The notes: generated by a model not told the origin, from the sequence alone. A DNA stretch of 64,000 bases from Apilactobacillus kunkeei DSM 12361 = ATCC 700308 (GCF_001281265.1 NZ_JXDB01000009.1:62001-126000), one strand, 5' to 3'. Counted from the stretch's first letter, positions 1-9,648 are shown. A program made the numbers and translations.

Positions 1-333
1 GTTTCTGTTTTCTAAACCAAATGCGATATCGTCTTGAACCGTTGATGCAACGAACTGGTTGTTAGGATCTTGGAAAACAATCCCGATTCTATCTCTTATG
101 TCATTAACAGTATCTTCGTTTAGTGCAATCCCATCAACCTTGATACTGCCGCTTTGTGCCTTTAATAATCCATCTAGTAAGCTAATTAGTGTCGATTTTC
201 CACTACCGTTTTTTCCGATAATGGATACCCATTCACCCTCATTAATATCAAAAGATAAATCATTTACAGCAAAGTTGGTTGAATCAGTATATTTAAATTT
301 TAGGTTTGATACATTGATAATCTTACTAGACAC
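1..333 (-). CDS. ecfA1: Energy-coupling factor transporter ATPase EcfA1 (N-terminal part, cut by window edge)
   Basis: ATP-binding subunit of the ECF transporter module, which energises uptake of vitamins and other micronutrients by partner S components at the membrane. Only the first 111 codons are in the window; the gene runs off the left end. The visible part has the P-loop IIGKNGSGKST (about residues 35-45) and the Q-loop segment with FQDPNNQFVASTV, which is characteristic of EcfA1/CbiO rather than of general ABC ATPases. I place the start at a GTG (333) because GGGGTG lies six bases before it; a second in-frame GTG at 342 overlaps that ribosome binding site. It lies downstream of rplQ behind a hairpin element, the usual lactobacillus order (rplQ-ecfA1-ecfA2-ecfT). 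Family assignment is firm; start codon moderately sure. Confidence 0.9.
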   Translation of the reverse strand, partial: MSSKIINVSNLKFKYTDSTNFAVNDLSFDINEGEWVSIIGKNGSGKSTLISLLDGLLKAQSGSIKVDGIALNEDTVNDIRDRIGIVFQDPNNQFVASTVQDDIAFGLENRN

Positions 334-358
334 TTCATTCACCCCGTTTAAAATTATG

Positions 359-468
359 TATAAAAAAATCACTAATAGGCTATTGATGCGAAGCAAAGCT
401 CCATTCAAGCTAGACTTGGGGCTTGCCCATCATCATAACGCTTTATATCAATAGCCCTAGTGATTTGT
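359..468 (-). ncRNA. L17 downstream element (L17DE)-like structured RNA with terminator-like 3' end
   Basis: In the rplQ-ecfA1 gap the minus-strand RNA can fold into a long closed structure. The outer helix pairs 458-466 with 366-374, the next pairs 447-456 with 378-387, and inner helices include 440-444 with 395-399 and 421-425 with 406-410. The closing strand is followed by seven U residues, so the 3' side looks like an intrinsic terminator. The Rfam family L17DE is described as a conserved structure immediately downstream of rplQ in lactic acid bacteria and Listeria; position and architecture fit, but I have not run a covariance model. Confidence 0.7.
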
Positions 469-497
469 TGTTACTATTTAATTAAGTTTACGATTAA

Positions 498-881
498 TTA
501 ATCAACTAATTGTAAAATAACCATTGATGCACCGTCACCACGACGAGGCATAGTCTTTAGAATACGAGTGTAACCACCGTTACGTTCTGCATACTTAGGA
601 GCAATTTCATCAAATAGCTTTTGTAATGCAGTAGTAACAGTTACGTCATCACCATCTTCTTTAGCGTCAGCAACTACGTTTTGTAGGAATGCTGCAGCTT
701 GACGACGAGCATGAAGATCTCCACGCTTACCAAGAGTAATCATCTTTTCAGCAGTTGAGCGTACTTCTTTAGCACGAGCTTCAGTGGTCTTAATTTCACC
801 GTTTACTAACAAGTCAGTAGTTAGGTTACGTAGTAATGAACGACGGTGTGCACTAGTACGTTGTAATTTACGGTAACTCAT
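498..881 (-). CDS. rplQ: 50S ribosomal protein L17
   Basis: L17 binds 23S rRNA in the large subunit near the exit-tunnel side. The 127-residue protein begins with [20 protein letters not shown], the signature N-terminus of the family, and has the usual bacilli length. It is the last ribosomal gene of the S10-spc-alpha cluster, 21 bases after rpoA, and is preceded by an AAGGAGG ribosome binding site. Downstream lies the L17DE-like RNA element, which probably ends or attenuates the long transcript before ecfA1. No unusual residues seen. Confidence 0.98.
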   Translation of the reverse strand: MSYRKLQRTSAHRRSLLRNLTTDLLVNGEIKTTEARAKEVRSTAEKMITLGKRGDLHARRQAAAFLQNVVADAKEDGDDVTVTTALQKLFDEIAPKYAERNGGYTRILKTMPRRGDGASMVILQLVD

Positions 882-902
882 AAATGGATATCCTCCTTTA
901 TA

Positions 903-1853
903 CTAATCTTCTTTACGCAATGACAATCCAAGGGCTTCTAACTTATTCTTTACTTCAACAAGTGACTTACGTCCTAAGTTACGAACCTTCATCATGTCTG
1001 CTTCGCTTTTGTTGGTTAATTCTTGAACAGTGTTGATTCCTGCACGCTTCAAACAGTTGTATGAACGAACTGATAAGTCCAATTCTTCAATTGTCATTTC
1101 AAGCATCTTTTCTTTGTGTGTTTCTTCCTTTTCAACCATAACTTCAGTGTTCTTGGCTTCATCGGTAAGATCAACAAACATAGCAAGATGGTCGTTTAGA
1201 ATCTTGGCTGCTAAACTAATTGCTTCACTAGGAGTGATGGAACCATCAGTCCAAACATCAAGAGTTAGCTTATCAAAGTCAGATCTTTGACCAACACGTG
1301 CGTTTTCAACTTGATAATTAACACGTTCGATTGGGGTATAAATGGAATCAACTGGTAAGACACCGATTGGCATTCCATCATTACGAGCCTTATTCTCATC
1401 AGCAGAAACATATCCGCGACCCTTGTTTGCAGTCATTCTCATGTGGAATGTAGAACCTTCAGCAACTGTAGCGATGTGTAAGTCTGGATTTAAGACAGTT
1501 ACATCACCATCAGCCTGAATGTCTCCAGCAGTTACTTGAGCTGGACCTGTAACATTGATTTCCATTTCTTTGTCTTCGCCATCTTCGGCATCCAACTTCA
1601 ATGAAATCTTCTTAACATTTAAAATAATTTGAGTTACGTCTTCTACAACACCAGGTACTGTAGAAAATTCATGTAAAACATCATCAATTTGAATGCTAGT
1701 TACGGCTGCACCAGGTAAAGATGAAAGTAAAATTCTACGCAACGAGTTTCCAAGAGTTGTTCCGTATCCACGTTCTAGTGGTTCAACAACAACTTCTCCA
1801 TAATTATCAGTTTCATCAATCTTATGAATATTAGGTTTTTCAAATTCAATCAT
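903..1853 (-). CDS. rpoA: DNA-directed RNA polymerase subunit alpha
   Basis: The alpha subunit dimerises to start RNA polymerase assembly and contacts promoter UP elements and activators. The 316-residue sequence has an N-terminal assembly domain (to about residue 230, with [17 protein letters not shown] near residue 30) and a C-terminal domain (about 245-310) containing [19 protein letters not shown] and the helix-hairpin-helix region [14 protein letters not shown]. Length is standard for bacilli. It lies between rpsK (73 bases upstream) and rplQ, the classical alpha-operon position, so its output is tied to ribosomal protein synthesis. Confidence 0.98.
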   Translation of the reverse strand: MIEFEKPNIHKIDETDNYGEVVVEPLERGYGTTLGNSLRRILLSSLPGAAVTSIQIDDVLHEFSTVPGVVEDVTQIILNVKKISLKLDAEDGEDKEMEINVTGPAQVTAGDIQADGDVTVLNPDLHIATVAEGSTFHMRMTANKGRGYVSADENKARNDGMPIGVLPVDSIYTPIERVNYQVENARVGQRSDFDKLTLDVWTDGSITPSEAISLAAKILNDHLAMFVDLTDEAKNTEVMVEKEETHKEKMLEMTIEELDLSVRSYNCLKRAGINTVQELTNKSEADMMKVRNLGRKSLVEVKNKLEALGLSLRKED

Positions 1854-1926
1854 TCTTATCTTCTACCCCTTTCAAAACGCTCTGAGTTAAATATTAATTA
1901 GTCCATCATACAGAGATGAGAATAAA

Positions 1927-2316
1927 TTAAACTCTACGACGCTTTGGAGGACGAGATCCATTATGTGGAACTGGAGTAACATCACGAATAGCAGCAACTT
2001 CTAAACCAGTTGATTGAAGTGCACGGATAGCTGATTCACGACCTGAACCAGGACCTTTAACAGCAACTTCAACAGTCTTCATACCATGTTCCATAGCTGT
2101 CTTAGCAGCGGCTTCTGAAGCCATTTGAGCAGCAAATGGAGTTGATTTACGACTTCCACGGAATCCTAAAGCACCAGCAGATGACCAAGCAATTGCATTA
2201 CCTTGCATGTCGGTAATCATAACTAATGTGTTATTAAAAGTAGAGTGAATGTGAGCAACACCAGATTCGATGTTCTTCTTTACTCTACGCTTACGAGAAC
2301 CTTTCTTTTGAACCAT
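1927..2316 (-). CDS. rpsK: 30S ribosomal protein S11
   Basis: S11 sits on the platform of the small subunit near the P and E sites and contacts helix 45 of 16S rRNA. The 129-residue protein has a basic N-terminus ([11 protein letters not shown]), the conserved core [14 protein letters not shown] and the C-terminal [18 protein letters not shown]. It follows rpsM by 23 bases and precedes rpoA, as in other bacilli. An AGGAGG site precedes its ATG. Confidence 0.98.
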   Translation of the reverse strand: MVQKKGSRKRRVKKNIESGVAHIHSTFNNTLVMITDMQGNAIAWSSAGALGFRGSRKSTPFAAQMASEAAAKTAMEHGMKTVEVAVKGPGSGRESAIRALQSTGLEVAAIRDVTPVPHNGSRPPKRRRV

Positions 2317-2339
2317 GATTTACTAACCTCCTTTATTTA

Positions 2340-2705
2340 TTATTTTTTCTTACCAGCAATAGTTACTTTTTTACCCTTACGAGTACGGGCGTTGTTCTTT
2401 GTGTGTTGACCTCTAACAGGTAAACCACGACGGTGACGCATTCCACGGTAAGAACCAATTTCTTGAAGCTTCTTGATATTCATTCTTACTTCACGACGTA
2501 AGTCACCTTCAATTTTGTAATTGTCAACAACTTCACGGATTTTATCTTCTTGGTCTGGAGTTAGATCACGAACACGAACATCTTCTGAAACGCCAGCCTT
2601 TGAAAGGATTTCAGCAGCTCTGCTTTGACCGATTCCAAAGATGCTAGTTAGACCAATAACGATACGCTTATCACGTGGTAAATCAATTCCGGCGATACGA
2701 GCCAT
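2340..2705 (-). CDS. rpsM: 30S ribosomal protein S13
   Basis: S13 lies in the head of the 30S subunit and forms bridges to the 50S subunit and contacts with the P-site tRNA. The 121-residue protein starts [14 protein letters not shown], has the helix-hairpin-helix segment around [11 protein letters not shown], and ends in a lysine/arginine-rich tail ([15 protein letters not shown]) that reaches the tRNA. Family length is normal. It follows rpmJ by 27 bases. Confidence 0.98.
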   Translation of the reverse strand: MARIAGIDLPRDKRIVIGLTSIFGIGQSRAAEILSKAGVSEDVRVRDLTPDQEDKIREVVDNYKIEGDLRREVRMNIKKLQEIGSYRGMRHRRGLPVRGQHTKNNARTRKGKKVTIAGKKK

Positions 2706-2732
2706 TCAAACACACCTCCTGTTTATATAAAA

Positions 2733-2849
2733 TTACTTACCTTGTCTTTGTTTATGTTTTGGATTTGAGCAAATGACCATAACACGGCCTTTTCTCTTAA
2801 TTACTTTACAATTTTCACACATTGGTTTTACTGATGGACGAACCTTCAT
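2733..2849 (-). CDS. rpmJ: 50S ribosomal protein L36 (zinc-binding type)
   Basis: This 38-residue gene encodes L36, the smallest large-subunit protein, which helps pack 23S rRNA near the GTPase centre. The translation begins [20 protein letters not shown] and contains the zinc ribbon ligands Cys-x2-Cys (residues 11 and 14), a third Cys near residue 27 and a His near residue 32, so it is the zinc-dependent form. It ends KHKQRQGK, with a terminal Lys. It lies between infA and rpsM, its normal place. Confidence 0.96.
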   Translation of the reverse strand: MKVRPSVKPMCENCKVIKRKGRVMVICSNPKHKQRQGK

Positions 2850-2882
2850 TATATAACCCTCCTATACTTCAAGACAGTATCC

Positions 2883-3101
2883 TTACTTATAACGGTAAGT
2901 AATACGTCCCTTGCTTAAATCATATGGTGACATTTCAACTGTGACACGATCACCAGGTAAAATACGAATGTAATGCATTCTGATTTTACCGGAAACGTGA
3001 GCTAAAATTTCGTGACCATTTTCTAGTTCTACACGAAACATAGCATTTGGTAAGGTTTCGCTAACCTTACCTTCAATTTCAATAACATTATCTTTAGACA
3101 A
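2883..3101 (-). CDS. infA: Translation initiation factor IF-1
   Basis: IF-1 is a single OB-fold protein that occupies the A site during initiation and assists IF-2 and IF-3. I start it at a TTG (3101), with GAGGAGG seven bases upstream; this gives a 72-residue protein beginning (M)[12 protein letters not shown], the normal family length. Longer in-frame starts would add an unrelated hydrophobic extension that is really the untranslated leader. It lies between adk and rpmJ and has its own candidate promoter at 3207-3235. A UUG start on an initiation-factor gene is notable. Confidence 0.96.
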   Translation of the reverse strand: MSKDNVIEIEGKVSETLPNAMFRVELENGHEILAHVSGKIRMHYIRILPGDRVTVEMSPYDLSKGRITYRYK

Positions 3102-3206
3102 AGAATTTTCCTCCTCGAAAAATACGATTACTACATAAAGGTAGCCAAATGCCAAGATATTATCGACAAAGACCGCCATGTAGCTAATCGCAAATACACA
3201 TGGGTT

Positions 3207-3235
3207 AGTTTATCACACAAACATACTTCCAGCAA
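3207..3235 (-). promoter_or_regulatory. Candidate promoter for infA-rpmJ-rpsM...
   Basis: On the minus strand, a -35 TTGCTG (3230-3235) is separated by 17 bases from TAAACT (3207-3212), with an extended TGA just before it. It lies in the adk-infA gap and would start a transcript about 100 bases before infA, allowing the alpha-operon genes to be made independently of the upstream superoperon. Assigned from sequence match only. Confidence 0.45.
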
Positions 3236-3260
3236 CAAATGCTAGCCGCAGAAGCAATTA

Positions 3261-3917
3261 CTAGAATTGCTTAAGTATTTTGTCAATGTCTTTAGTAACA
3301 TCATCAATATCTTGACCACCATCAACAGTGAATAATAAATCACGTTCTTTGTAAAAATCAATTAATGGTGTATTCATCTTGATGTTTACATCTAAACGAT
3401 TCTTAACTGTTTCAGGCTTGTCATCACTACGTTGATAAAATTCATGGCCACCACAAATATCACAAGTATCTTCAACTTTTGGCATTTTGTATAGCTTGTG
3501 GTAAGTGGCACCACAGTTCTTACAAATAAATCTACCAGAAAGTCGATCAACAAGAACTTTAGGGTCAACGTCAATATTTATAACAGCATCCAATGGACGA
3601 TCAAGCTCTTTACAAATTTCTTGTAAAGCATTTGCTTGTTCGATAGTTCTAGGAAAACCGTCTAACATATATCCTTTTTTAGTATCATCTTGTGAAAGAC
3701 GATCTTTAACAATTCCACATGTTACATCATCAGGAACCAAGTTCCCTTTGTCAATATATTGTTTTGCCTTTAATCCCATTTCAGTTTGGTCTTTTATAGC
3801 GGCACGAAAGATATCTCCAGTAGAGATATGTGGAATACCATAATTTTCAATAATGGATTCAGCTTGTGTACCTTTACCAGCTCCAGGAAGCCCCATTAAG
3901 ATTAAGTTCATTGACAT
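3261..3917 (-). CDS. adk: Adenylate kinase (zinc-binding, long-lid form)
   Basis: Adenylate kinase interconverts ATP + AMP and 2 ADP in the cytoplasm. The 218-residue protein has the P-loop GLPGAGKGT (residues 9-17), the AMP-binding DGFPRT (86-91) and a long LID domain carrying four cysteines (132, 135, 152, 155) that would bind structural zinc, as in Gram-positive Adk proteins. It starts at an ATG with GGAGG nine bases upstream; a second ATG two codons in is possible. It lies between secY and infA, its usual place. A short hairpin spans its stop codon, but no U-run follows. Confidence 0.97.
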   Translation of the reverse strand: MSMNLILMGLPGAGKGTQAESIIENYGIPHISTGDIFRAAIKDQTEMGLKAKQYIDKGNLVPDDVTCGIVKDRLSQDDTKKGYMLDGFPRTIEQANALQEICKELDRPLDAVINIDVDPKVLVDRLSGRFICKNCGATYHKLYKMPKVEDTCDICGGHEFYQRSDDKPETVKNRLDVNIKMNTPLIDFYKERDLLFTVDGGQDIDDVTKDIDKILKQF

Positions 3918-3941
3918 ATTTAATTACCTCCATTCACACTT

Positions 3942-5258
3942 TTATAAATCATTTGGACGAGGTGATTGAATGAATCCAACATATTCTTGTTTCATCATTA
4001 AACCACGAATTTGTCTAATTGTTTCGATGGCAACACCAACAACAATTAGTAAACTAGTACCACCTAAACCGATGGATTCGTCTAAGCTCCAAACGTTTTG
4101 TGCAATTAAAGGAATTAAAGCAACAATTCCTAGGAATAGGGCTCCAACTACGCTAAGTCTCATTAAGACTTTTGATACGTAAGTTTGAGTTCCATTTCCT
4201 GGCCAAACACCTGGAATATAGCTTCCTTGTTTTTGCAAGTTTTCTGAAAGTTTTTCAGGGTTAACTTGAACAAAAGCGTAAAAGAATGTAAAGACAACAA
4301 TTAATACAGTGTATAAGGTAGCACCTGAAAGAGTTTGCATATTAAATACGTTACTCAATACTTGGTACCAACCATCACCAGAATGTTTACCTGCAAAGAA
4401 AAGCAAGATTGCTTGTGGTGTTGAGATAAACGAACTGGCGAAGATAACAGGGATAACACCGGCAACGTTAACCTTTAAAGGTAGGTAACTATTGTCACCC
4501 GCGCCTGTTTCTCTTCTAGTATATTGAATTGGAATCCTACGTTCAGCTTGTTGGAACCAGGTAACAAAAGTAACAATTATTAGAATTACAACGAATAGCG
4601 CAGCTAAGAATAAGATAGAAGGCCATAATTGTGAAGAAGTATCTCCAACGATGTATTCCTTATATAATTGTTGAACTCCTGTAGGAATTCTTGCGATAAT
4701 ACCGGCGAAGATGATCATTGAAACACCTTGACCGATACCACGATCAGTAATCATGTCACCCATCCAAGTTGTTAACATTGAACCACCGGTTAAAATTAAA
4801 CCGATACTCAAATAAGTAGCAGGACCAGGATTTTGAACAAGGTTCAAACTGCTTAAAGTGTTAAATCCGGCTGTAATTCCAATAGACTGCACGAAAGCAA
4901 GAAATACTGTAAGTATTCTGGTAACTTGGTTCAACTTACGTCTACCCACGTCACCTTGTTTGCTCCATTCAACAAAACGAGGAACGATGTCCATTTGTAA
5001 TAGTTGAACGATGATTTGCGCAGTAATATATGGTGAAACACCCATAGCAAATAGTGAATAGTTAGTTAATCCACCACCACTAAAGGTGTTTAAAATGCTA
5101 ACCAAGCCAGATGAAGCAACGCTTTGGAGTGCTTTAGCATTTATACCAGGAACTGTAATATAAGCACCTAATCTAAAAACAATCAATACTCCCAAAGTAA
5201 ACATGATTTTATTTCTAATATCTTTTACCTTAAAAGCGTTTTTCAAGGCTGATAGCAT
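3942..5258 (-). CDS. secY: Protein translocase subunit SecY
   Basis: SecY forms the membrane channel through which unfolded preproteins are exported or inserted. The 438-residue protein shows about ten hydrophobic segments, the plug region after TM1 (GLVSILNTFSGGGL), and the long cytoplasmic loops (around QQAERRIPIQYTRR and the C-terminal loop) that contact SecA and ribosomes. Length is normal. The start codon directly abuts the rplO stop, implying translational coupling with the ribosomal genes. It serves, among others, the exported proteins encoded near 48-50 kb. Confidence 0.98.
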   Translation of the reverse strand: MLSALKNAFKVKDIRNKIMFTLGVLIVFRLGAYITVPGINAKALQSVASSGLVSILNTFSGGGLTNYSLFAMGVSPYITAQIIVQLLQMDIVPRFVEWSKQGDVGRRKLNQVTRILTVFLAFVQSIGITAGFNTLSSLNLVQNPGPATYLSIGLILTGGSMLTTWMGDMITDRGIGQGVSMIIFAGIIARIPTGVQQLYKEYIVGDTSSQLWPSILFLAALFVVILIIVTFVTWFQQAERRIPIQYTRRETGAGDNSYLPLKVNVAGVIPVIFASSFISTPQAILLFFAGKHSGDGWYQVLSNVFNMQTLSGATLYTVLIVVFTFFYAFVQVNPEKLSENLQKQGSYIPGVWPGNGTQTYVSKVLMRLSVVGALFLGIVALIPLIAQNVWSLDESIGLGGTSLLIVVGVAIETIRQIRGLMMKQEYVGFIQSPRPNDL

Positions 5259-5690
5259 TTAGATCACCTCGATCTTACCGCCAGCATTTTCGATGGCTGA
5301 TTTAGCAGCATCAGAAAATTTGTTAGCCTTAACAGTTAGCTTCTTGTTAAGTTCACCGTTACCTAGAATCTTAATTCCGTCCTTGGCACTCTTAACAATA
5401 CCAGCTTCCATTAAAGTTTCTGGTGTAACTTCAACACCGTCGTCAAATTGATCTAAAGTAGATAAGTTAACGATAGCGTATTCCTTACGGTTAATGTTAG
5501 TGAAACCACGCTTAGGAATTCTACGGTAGAAAGGCATTTGGCCCCCTTCGAATCCAACACGTGTCTTACTACGAGCCTTTTGACCCTTTTGTCCACGACC
5601 AGAAGTCTTACCTTTACTTCCTAATCCACGACCTAGACGTTGTCTTGATGAACGTGAACCTTCGGCAGCTTTTAATTCATGTAATTTCAT
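5259..5690 (-). CDS. rplO: 50S ribosomal protein L15
   Basis: L15 is a late-assembling large-subunit protein. The 143-residue sequence opens [20 protein letters not shown] and continues with the long glycine- and basic-rich arm ([15 protein letters not shown]) that threads into 23S rRNA, then a globular C-terminal domain. It sits between rpmD and secY, with no gap to secY, the standard spc-operon order. Confidence 0.98.
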   Translation of the reverse strand: MKLHELKAAEGSRSSRQRLGRGLGSKGKTSGRGQKGQKARSKTRVGFEGGQMPFYRRIPKRGFTNINRKEYAIVNLSTLDQFDDGVEVTPETLMEAGIVKSAKDGIKILGNGELNKKLTVKANKFSDAAKSAIENAGGKIEVI

Positions 5691-5715
5691 TTGAAGTGCA
5701 CCTCCTTGTTATTTA

Positions 5716-5898
5716 TTACTTAACTTGTTCAACTTTAACTAAGTGTGCGATATGGAACAATGCTCCACGAGTTGCTTCGTTGTCAGGTTTAACAACAGTA
5801 CTGTTAATACGACCTAAACCTAGCGCCTTAACAATTTTACGTTGTTTGGGGAGACGGTGTTCTGCACTGTGAGTTAAAGTAATCTTTAATTGAGCCAT
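5716..5898 (-). CDS. rpmD: 50S ribosomal protein L30
   Basis: L30 is a small (60-residue) large-subunit protein. The sequence [21 protein letters not shown] and the following [14 protein letters not shown] match the family; a Gram-positive short L30 of about 60 residues is usual. It lies between rpsE (14 bases upstream) and rplO (25 bases downstream). Confidence 0.97.
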   Translation of the reverse strand: MAQLKITLTHSAEHRLPKQRKIVKALGLGRINSTVVKPDNEATRGALFHIAHLVKVEQVK

Positions 5899-5912
5899 CT
5901 TCTAACCCCTCC

Positions 5913-6416
5913 TTATTCTGCTAAATGTTGAGCAGAAACGCCACGTAAAGTAGCAACTTTTTCTGCACTCTTCAATGCTTTTAGTCCTTCAAAAGTAGCA
6001 CGAATAGCATTGATTGGAGTATCTGAACCTAAACGCTTACTTGTAACATCGTCAATACCAGCTAATTCCATAACTGAACGAACGGCACCACCAGCGGCAA
6101 CACCAGAACCTTCTTCAGCAGGTTTTAACATGATCTTACCACCACCATAAGTACCGATAATTTCATGAGGAATAGTAGTACCAACCTTAGGAACACTAAT
6201 TAAGTTCTTACGACCATCTTCAACAGCCTTACGGATAGCATCTGGAACTTCTTGAGCTTTACCAGTACCAAATCCGACGTGACCATTTCTATCACCAACA
6301 ACAACTAAAGCAGCAAAACGTAGACGACGTCCACCTTTAACAACCTTAGTAATACGGTTGATTGATACGACAGTATCTTCAAGTTCTAATTTATTTGGAT
6401 CAATAAATTCAGCCAT
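5913..6416 (-). CDS. rpsE: 30S ribosomal protein S5
   Basis: S5 helps maintain decoding accuracy and lines the mRNA entry channel. The 167-residue protein has the N-terminal double-stranded-RNA-binding domain (about residues 10-75, with [18 protein letters not shown]) and the C-terminal domain with [19 protein letters not shown]. The VKGGRR loop, where spectinomycin resistance arises in other bacteria, looks wild type. It follows rplR by 20 bases. Confidence 0.98.
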   Translation of the reverse strand: MAEFIDPNKLELEDTVVSINRITKVVKGGRRLRFAALVVVGDRNGHVGFGTGKAQEVPDAIRKAVEDGRKNLISVPKVGTTIPHEIIGTYGGGKIMLKPAEEGSGVAAGGAVRSVMELAGIDDVTSKRLGSDTPINAIRATFEGLKALKSAEKVATLRGVSAQHLAE

Positions 6417-6436
6417 TGCGGTTATTCCTCCTTTTA

Positions 6437-6793
6437 TTAAAATTCTAGTCCGTTTTCACGTGCAGCTTCAGCAAGAGCTTGTACACGTCCATGGTATAAG
6501 TAACCACCACGGTCGAAAACAACATTTTTAACATTTTTTTCAACGGCACGTTTGGCAACTAAAGCACCAACAGATGATGCTTGTTCAGTCTTGTTTGAAC
6601 CGTTAACTTCTTTGTCTAGAGTTGAGGCACTAGCAAGCGTAACACCCGCTACGTCATCAATAACTTGAGCGTAGATGTTTTTGTTAGAACGGTAAACGTT
6701 CAAACGTGGGCACACAGCAGTACCAGAGATTTTGTTACGGACACGCAAGTGACGACGTTGACGTGTCTTGTTTTTATCTGGTTTATTAATCAA
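6437..6793 (-). CDS. rplR: 50S ribosomal protein L18
   Basis: L18 brings 5S rRNA into the large subunit together with L5. I start it at a TTG (6793) six bases after AGAGGTG, giving a 118-residue protein beginning (M)[18 protein letters not shown], the family N-terminus; an in-frame GTG nine bases earlier overlaps the ribosome binding site and is unlikely. It ends with the conserved [21 protein letters not shown]. It lies between rplF and rpsE. Confidence 0.96.
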   Translation of the reverse strand: MINKPDKNKTRQRRHLRVRNKISGTAVCPRLNVYRSNKNIYAQVIDDVAGVTLASASTLDKEVNGSNKTEQASSVGALVAKRAVEKNVKNVVFDRGGYLYHGRVQALAEAARENGLEF

Positions 6794-6847
6794 AATAGTC
6801 ACCTCTTAAATATTAATTAAAATAGTTAAGCAATGAGATGTAACTCA

Positions 6848-7387
6848 TTACTTACCTGTCTTACCTTCCTTACGACGAACAACTTCGTTTTCGTAACGAA
6901 TACCTTTACCTTTGTAAGGTTCAGGTGAACGAACAGCACGAACACGAGCTGCAAAGTCACCAACGTGTTCCTTGTTGATACCGCTGATAGTAATAGTTAA
7001 ACTATCTGGAGTTTCAACCTTAAGATCATCATTGATTTCCATTTCAACAGGGTTGGAGTAACCAACGTTTAATTCTAGGACAGAACCTTTAGCTTGAGCA
7101 CGGTAACCAACACCGACTAGCTTAAGTGTCTTAGTAAAACCATTTGATACACCTTCAACCATGTTGTTTAAGTTAGCACGCATAGTACCGTGCATTGCAC
7201 GGGTCTTGTTATCGTATCTAACTGCTGGTTCAAAAGTTACAACGTTATCATTAACGTTCATCTTGATAATTGGTGAGAATTCACGAGTTAGTGAACCCTT
7301 AGCACCTTTAACAGTTACGTTGTTACCTTCAGTTGATAATTCAACACCTTCAGGTAAAACAATCTTTCTGTAACCAATACGACTCAT
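6848..7387 (-). CDS. rplF: 50S ribosomal protein L6
   Basis: L6 lies near the sarcin-ricin loop and the factor-binding site. Starting at the ATG at 7387 (GGAGGTG seven bases upstream) gives 179 residues beginning [17 protein letters not shown], the normal family start; a longer reading frame adds seven residues with no support. It has the two repeated alpha/beta domains and ends [26 protein letters not shown]. It follows rpsH by 31 bases. Confidence 0.97.
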   Translation of the reverse strand: MSRIGYRKIVLPEGVELSTEGNNVTVKGAKGSLTREFSPIIKMNVNDNVVTFEPAVRYDNKTRAMHGTMRANLNNMVEGVSNGFTKTLKLVGVGYRAQAKGSVLELNVGYSNPVEMEINDDLKVETPDSLTITISGINKEHVGDFAARVRAVRSPEPYKGKGIRYENEVVRRKEGKTGK

Positions 7388-7418
7388 TTCATTACACCTC
7401 CAATTCAAGCAAAAAGTA

Positions 7419-7817
7419 TTACCAAATGTAAGCTAATACTTCTCCACCAATTTTTTTAGCACGAGCTTCTTTATCAGTGATAACACCTTCAGAAGTTGAG
7501 ATAATTGCAATACCTAAACCATTTAATACCTTAGGAATTGAATCAGATTTTACGTATGAACGTAGACCAGGTTTTGAAATACGCTTCAAACCAGTGATAA
7601 CACGTTCATTGTTCTTACCATATTTTAGGAATACGCGGATAACGCCTTGTTTGTCGTCTTCAACGTATTCAACATCGCGAACAAAACCTTCACGTTTTAA
7701 GATTTCAGCAATGTTGTTTTTGATTTTTGAAGCTGGAACTTCAACTGAATCGTGACGAGCCATGTTGGCGTTACGAATTCTAGTTAATAAGTCAGCGATT
7801 GGATCTGTCATGGACAT
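7419..7817 (-). CDS. rpsH: 30S ribosomal protein S8
   Basis: S8 binds the central domain of 16S rRNA early in assembly and in many bacteria represses its own spc operon. The 132-residue protein begins [18 protein letters not shown] and ends with the conserved [23 protein letters not shown]. An ATG two codons downstream is an alternative start; AGGAGGT is eight bases from the first. It lies between rpsZ and rplF. Confidence 0.98.
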   Translation of the reverse strand: MSMTDPIADLLTRIRNANMARHDSVEVPASKIKNNIAEILKREGFVRDVEYVEDDKQGVIRVFLKYGKNNERVITGLKRISKPGLRSYVKSDSIPKVLNGLGIAIISTSEGVITDKEARAKKIGGEVLAYIW

Positions 7818-7850
7818 TAACGTAGACCTCCTATCTAATTATAGTTAATT

Positions 7851-8036
7851 TTACCAACTTGCCTTCTTCATACCAGGGATTTGGCCTTTGTGCGCAAGAT
7901 CTCTGATGCATAGACGGCATAAATGAAACTTCTTGTAAACTGAATGAGGTCTACCACAGCGTTCGCAACGAGTGTAATTTCTTGTTGAGAATTTAGCAGG
8001 ACGTTCACTTTTTACAACTAATGCTTTTCTAGCCAT
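7851..8036 (-). CDS. rpsZ: 30S ribosomal protein S14, zinc-binding type Z
   Basis: S14 lies in the head of the 30S subunit. This is the short, zinc-binding paralogue: 61 residues with CERC and CRLC pairs (about residues 24-27 and 40-43), the form built into ribosomes when zinc is available. Many lactobacilli also have a zinc-free copy elsewhere; none is in this window. It lies between rplE and rpsH, as in bacilli generally. Confidence 0.97.
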   Translation of the reverse strand: MARKALVVKSERPAKFSTRNYTRCERCGRPHSVYKKFHLCRLCIRDLAHKGQIPGMKKASW

Positions 8037-8054
8037 ATTATTTATACCCTCCTA

Positions 8055-8597
8055 TTATTTTGCAAATGGCATACCGAATTGAGTTAACAATTCTTTGGAT
8101 TCTTCGTCAGTGTTAGCAGTTGTAACAATAACGATATCTAATCCACGTACACGGTTAACGTTATCGTAGTTAATTTCTGGGAAAATTAATTGTTCACGAA
8201 CACCTAGAGTGTAGTTACCACGACCGTCGAATGAACGGTTGTTAACACCATGGAAATCACGAACACGTGGTAATGAAACGTTAACTAACTTGTCTAAGAA
8301 GTCATACATACGTTCACCACGTAGAGTAACTTTGGCACCAATTGACATACCTTCACGTAAACGGAAGCCGGCGATTGATTTCTTAGCCTTAGTTACTAGA
8401 GGTTTTTGACCAGAAATTAGAGTTAATTCTGAAACAGCTTCGTCTAAGTTCTTAGCGTTAGTAACAGCGTCACCAACACCCATGTTTAGAACGATCTTTT
8501 CAATTTTTGGAGCTTGCATAACTGAAGAGTAGTTAAACTTTTCAACTAATGCTTTTGTAATTTCATTTTTGTACTTTTCTTGTAAACGGTTTGACAT
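8055..8597 (-). CDS. rplE: 50S ribosomal protein L5
   Basis: L5 binds 5S rRNA and contacts the P-site tRNA. The ATG at 8597, ten bases after AAGGAGG, gives 180 residues beginning [21 protein letters not shown]; a longer frame adds seven residues lacking support. Conserved segments include [12 protein letters not shown] and [10 protein letters not shown]-like [13 protein letters not shown]. It lies between rplX and rpsZ. Confidence 0.97.
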   Translation of the reverse strand: MSNRLQEKYKNEITKALVEKFNYSSVMQAPKIEKIVLNMGVGDAVTNAKNLDEAVSELTLISGQKPLVTKAKKSIAGFRLREGMSIGAKVTLRGERMYDFLDKLVNVSLPRVRDFHGVNNRSFDGRGNYTLGVREQLIFPEINYDNVNRVRGLDIVIVTTANTDEESKELLTQFGMPFAK

Positions 8598-8625
8598 GGA
8601 AAGGTATCCTCCTTTCAATTAAATT

Positions 8626-8934
8626 TTAATCGATTGATTTGTTTGATTTTTTAGAAATACGAACTTTCTTACCATTTTCAATTTTGAATCCAACCTTAGT
8701 TGGTTCGTTAGTTGATGGATCAATTAACATAACGTTTGAAACATGAATAGGAGCTTCAACTTCATTAATGCCACCTTGTGGGTTAGCTTGTGAAGCTTTT
8801 TGATGTTTCTTAACAATGTTAATGCCTTCAACGATTACGCGATCTTTTGAAGCGATAGTCTTGGTAACAGTACCTTCTTTACCTTTATCCTTACCACTAA
8901 TAACGCGAACTTTGTCACCGGTTTTAATAAACAT
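8626..8934 (-). CDS. rplX: 50S ribosomal protein L24
   Basis: L24 starts large-subunit assembly and lies at the tunnel exit. The 102-residue protein contains the N-terminal KOW motif ([19 protein letters not shown], residues 5-23) and the [20 protein letters not shown] segment. It follows rplN by 32 bases and precedes rplE. Confidence 0.98.
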   Translation of the reverse strand: MFIKTGDKVRVISGKDKGKEGTVTKTIASKDRVIVEGINIVKKHQKASQANPQGGINEVEAPIHVSNVMLIDPSTNEPTKVGFKIENGKKVRISKKSNKSID

Positions 8935-8966
8935 TTCTTGGCACCTCCTTGGTTGACATTGATTAA

Positions 8967-9335
8967 TTAAAGTACTTCAGGGGCTAGAGAAACGATCTTC
9001 ATGAATTCGTTGTCACGTAGTTCACGTGCAACTGGTCCGAAAATACGAGTTCCCTTTGGACTTTTATCATCTTGAACAAGTACGGCAGCATTTTCATCGA
9101 AACGGATGTATGAACCATCTGCACGACGTGATACTGACTTAGTTCTTACGATTACAGCCTTAACAACGTCACCCTTTTTGACAACGCCACCTGGTGTTGC
9201 TTGTTTAACAGTAGCAACAACGATATCACCGATACCTGCATATCTTCTGCTTGATCCACCTAAAACTTTAATAGTTAAAAGTTCACGAGCACCTGAGTTA
9301 TCAGCAACTTTCAAACGACTTTCTTGTTGAATCAT
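8967..9335 (-). CDS. rplN: 50S ribosomal protein L14
   Basis: L14 forms part of intersubunit bridges and the landing site for the silencing factor RsfS. The 122-residue protein opens [20 protein letters not shown] and ends [16 protein letters not shown], both invariant hallmarks. It lies between rpsQ and rplX with a normal AAGGAGG site. Confidence 0.98.
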   Translation of the reverse strand: MIQQESRLKVADNSGARELLTIKVLGGSSRRYAGIGDIVVATVKQATPGGVVKKGDVVKAVIVRTKSVSRRADGSYIRFDENAAVLVQDDKSPKGTRIFGPVARELRDNEFMKIVSLAPEVL

Positions 9336-9387
9336 TAGCTAATACCCTCCTTCCGGTATTTACTCAGAATACGATAAAATTCTTATG

Positions 9388-9648
9388 TTAGATAATAACA
9401 GCTTTTTCAACGATATTAACTAGACGGAAATTCTTAGTAGCTGATAGCTTACGTGTTTCCATAATTTCTACAACATCGCCCATTTTAGCTTCATTGTTTT
9501 CATCATGAGCCTTGTACTTCTTTGAGTACTTAACACGTTTTCCGTAAGTAGGATGTGTTTTGTAAGTTTCAACAACAACAGTGATGGTTTTGTCCATCTT
9601 GTCTGAAACAACACGGCCTCTGTAGACCTTACGCATATTACGTTCCAT
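9388..9648 (-). CDS. rpsQ: 30S ribosomal protein S17
   Basis: S17 is a primary 16S rRNA binder with an OB fold. The 86-residue sequence has [19 protein letters not shown] and [16 protein letters not shown], typical of the family. The ATG at 9648 is ten bases after AGGAGG; an internal ATG at codon 5 is a less likely start. It lies between rpmC and rplN. Confidence 0.97.
   Translation of the reverse strand: MERNMRKVYRGRVVSDKMDKTITVVVETYKTHPTYGKRVKYSKKYKAHDENNEAKMGDVVEIMETRKLSATKNFRLVNIVEKAVII

Noticed and set aside
59-454. 131-codon plus-strand ORF antisense to ecfA1
   Set aside because: It lies opposite the EcfA1 coding frame and the L17DE element, has no ribosome binding site and no recognisable family; it is a shadow frame.
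3245-3275. Terminator after adk
   Set aside because: The AAGCAATT/AATTGCTT hairpin spans the stop codon but has no U-run, and downstream genes depend on readthrough or the infA promoter.
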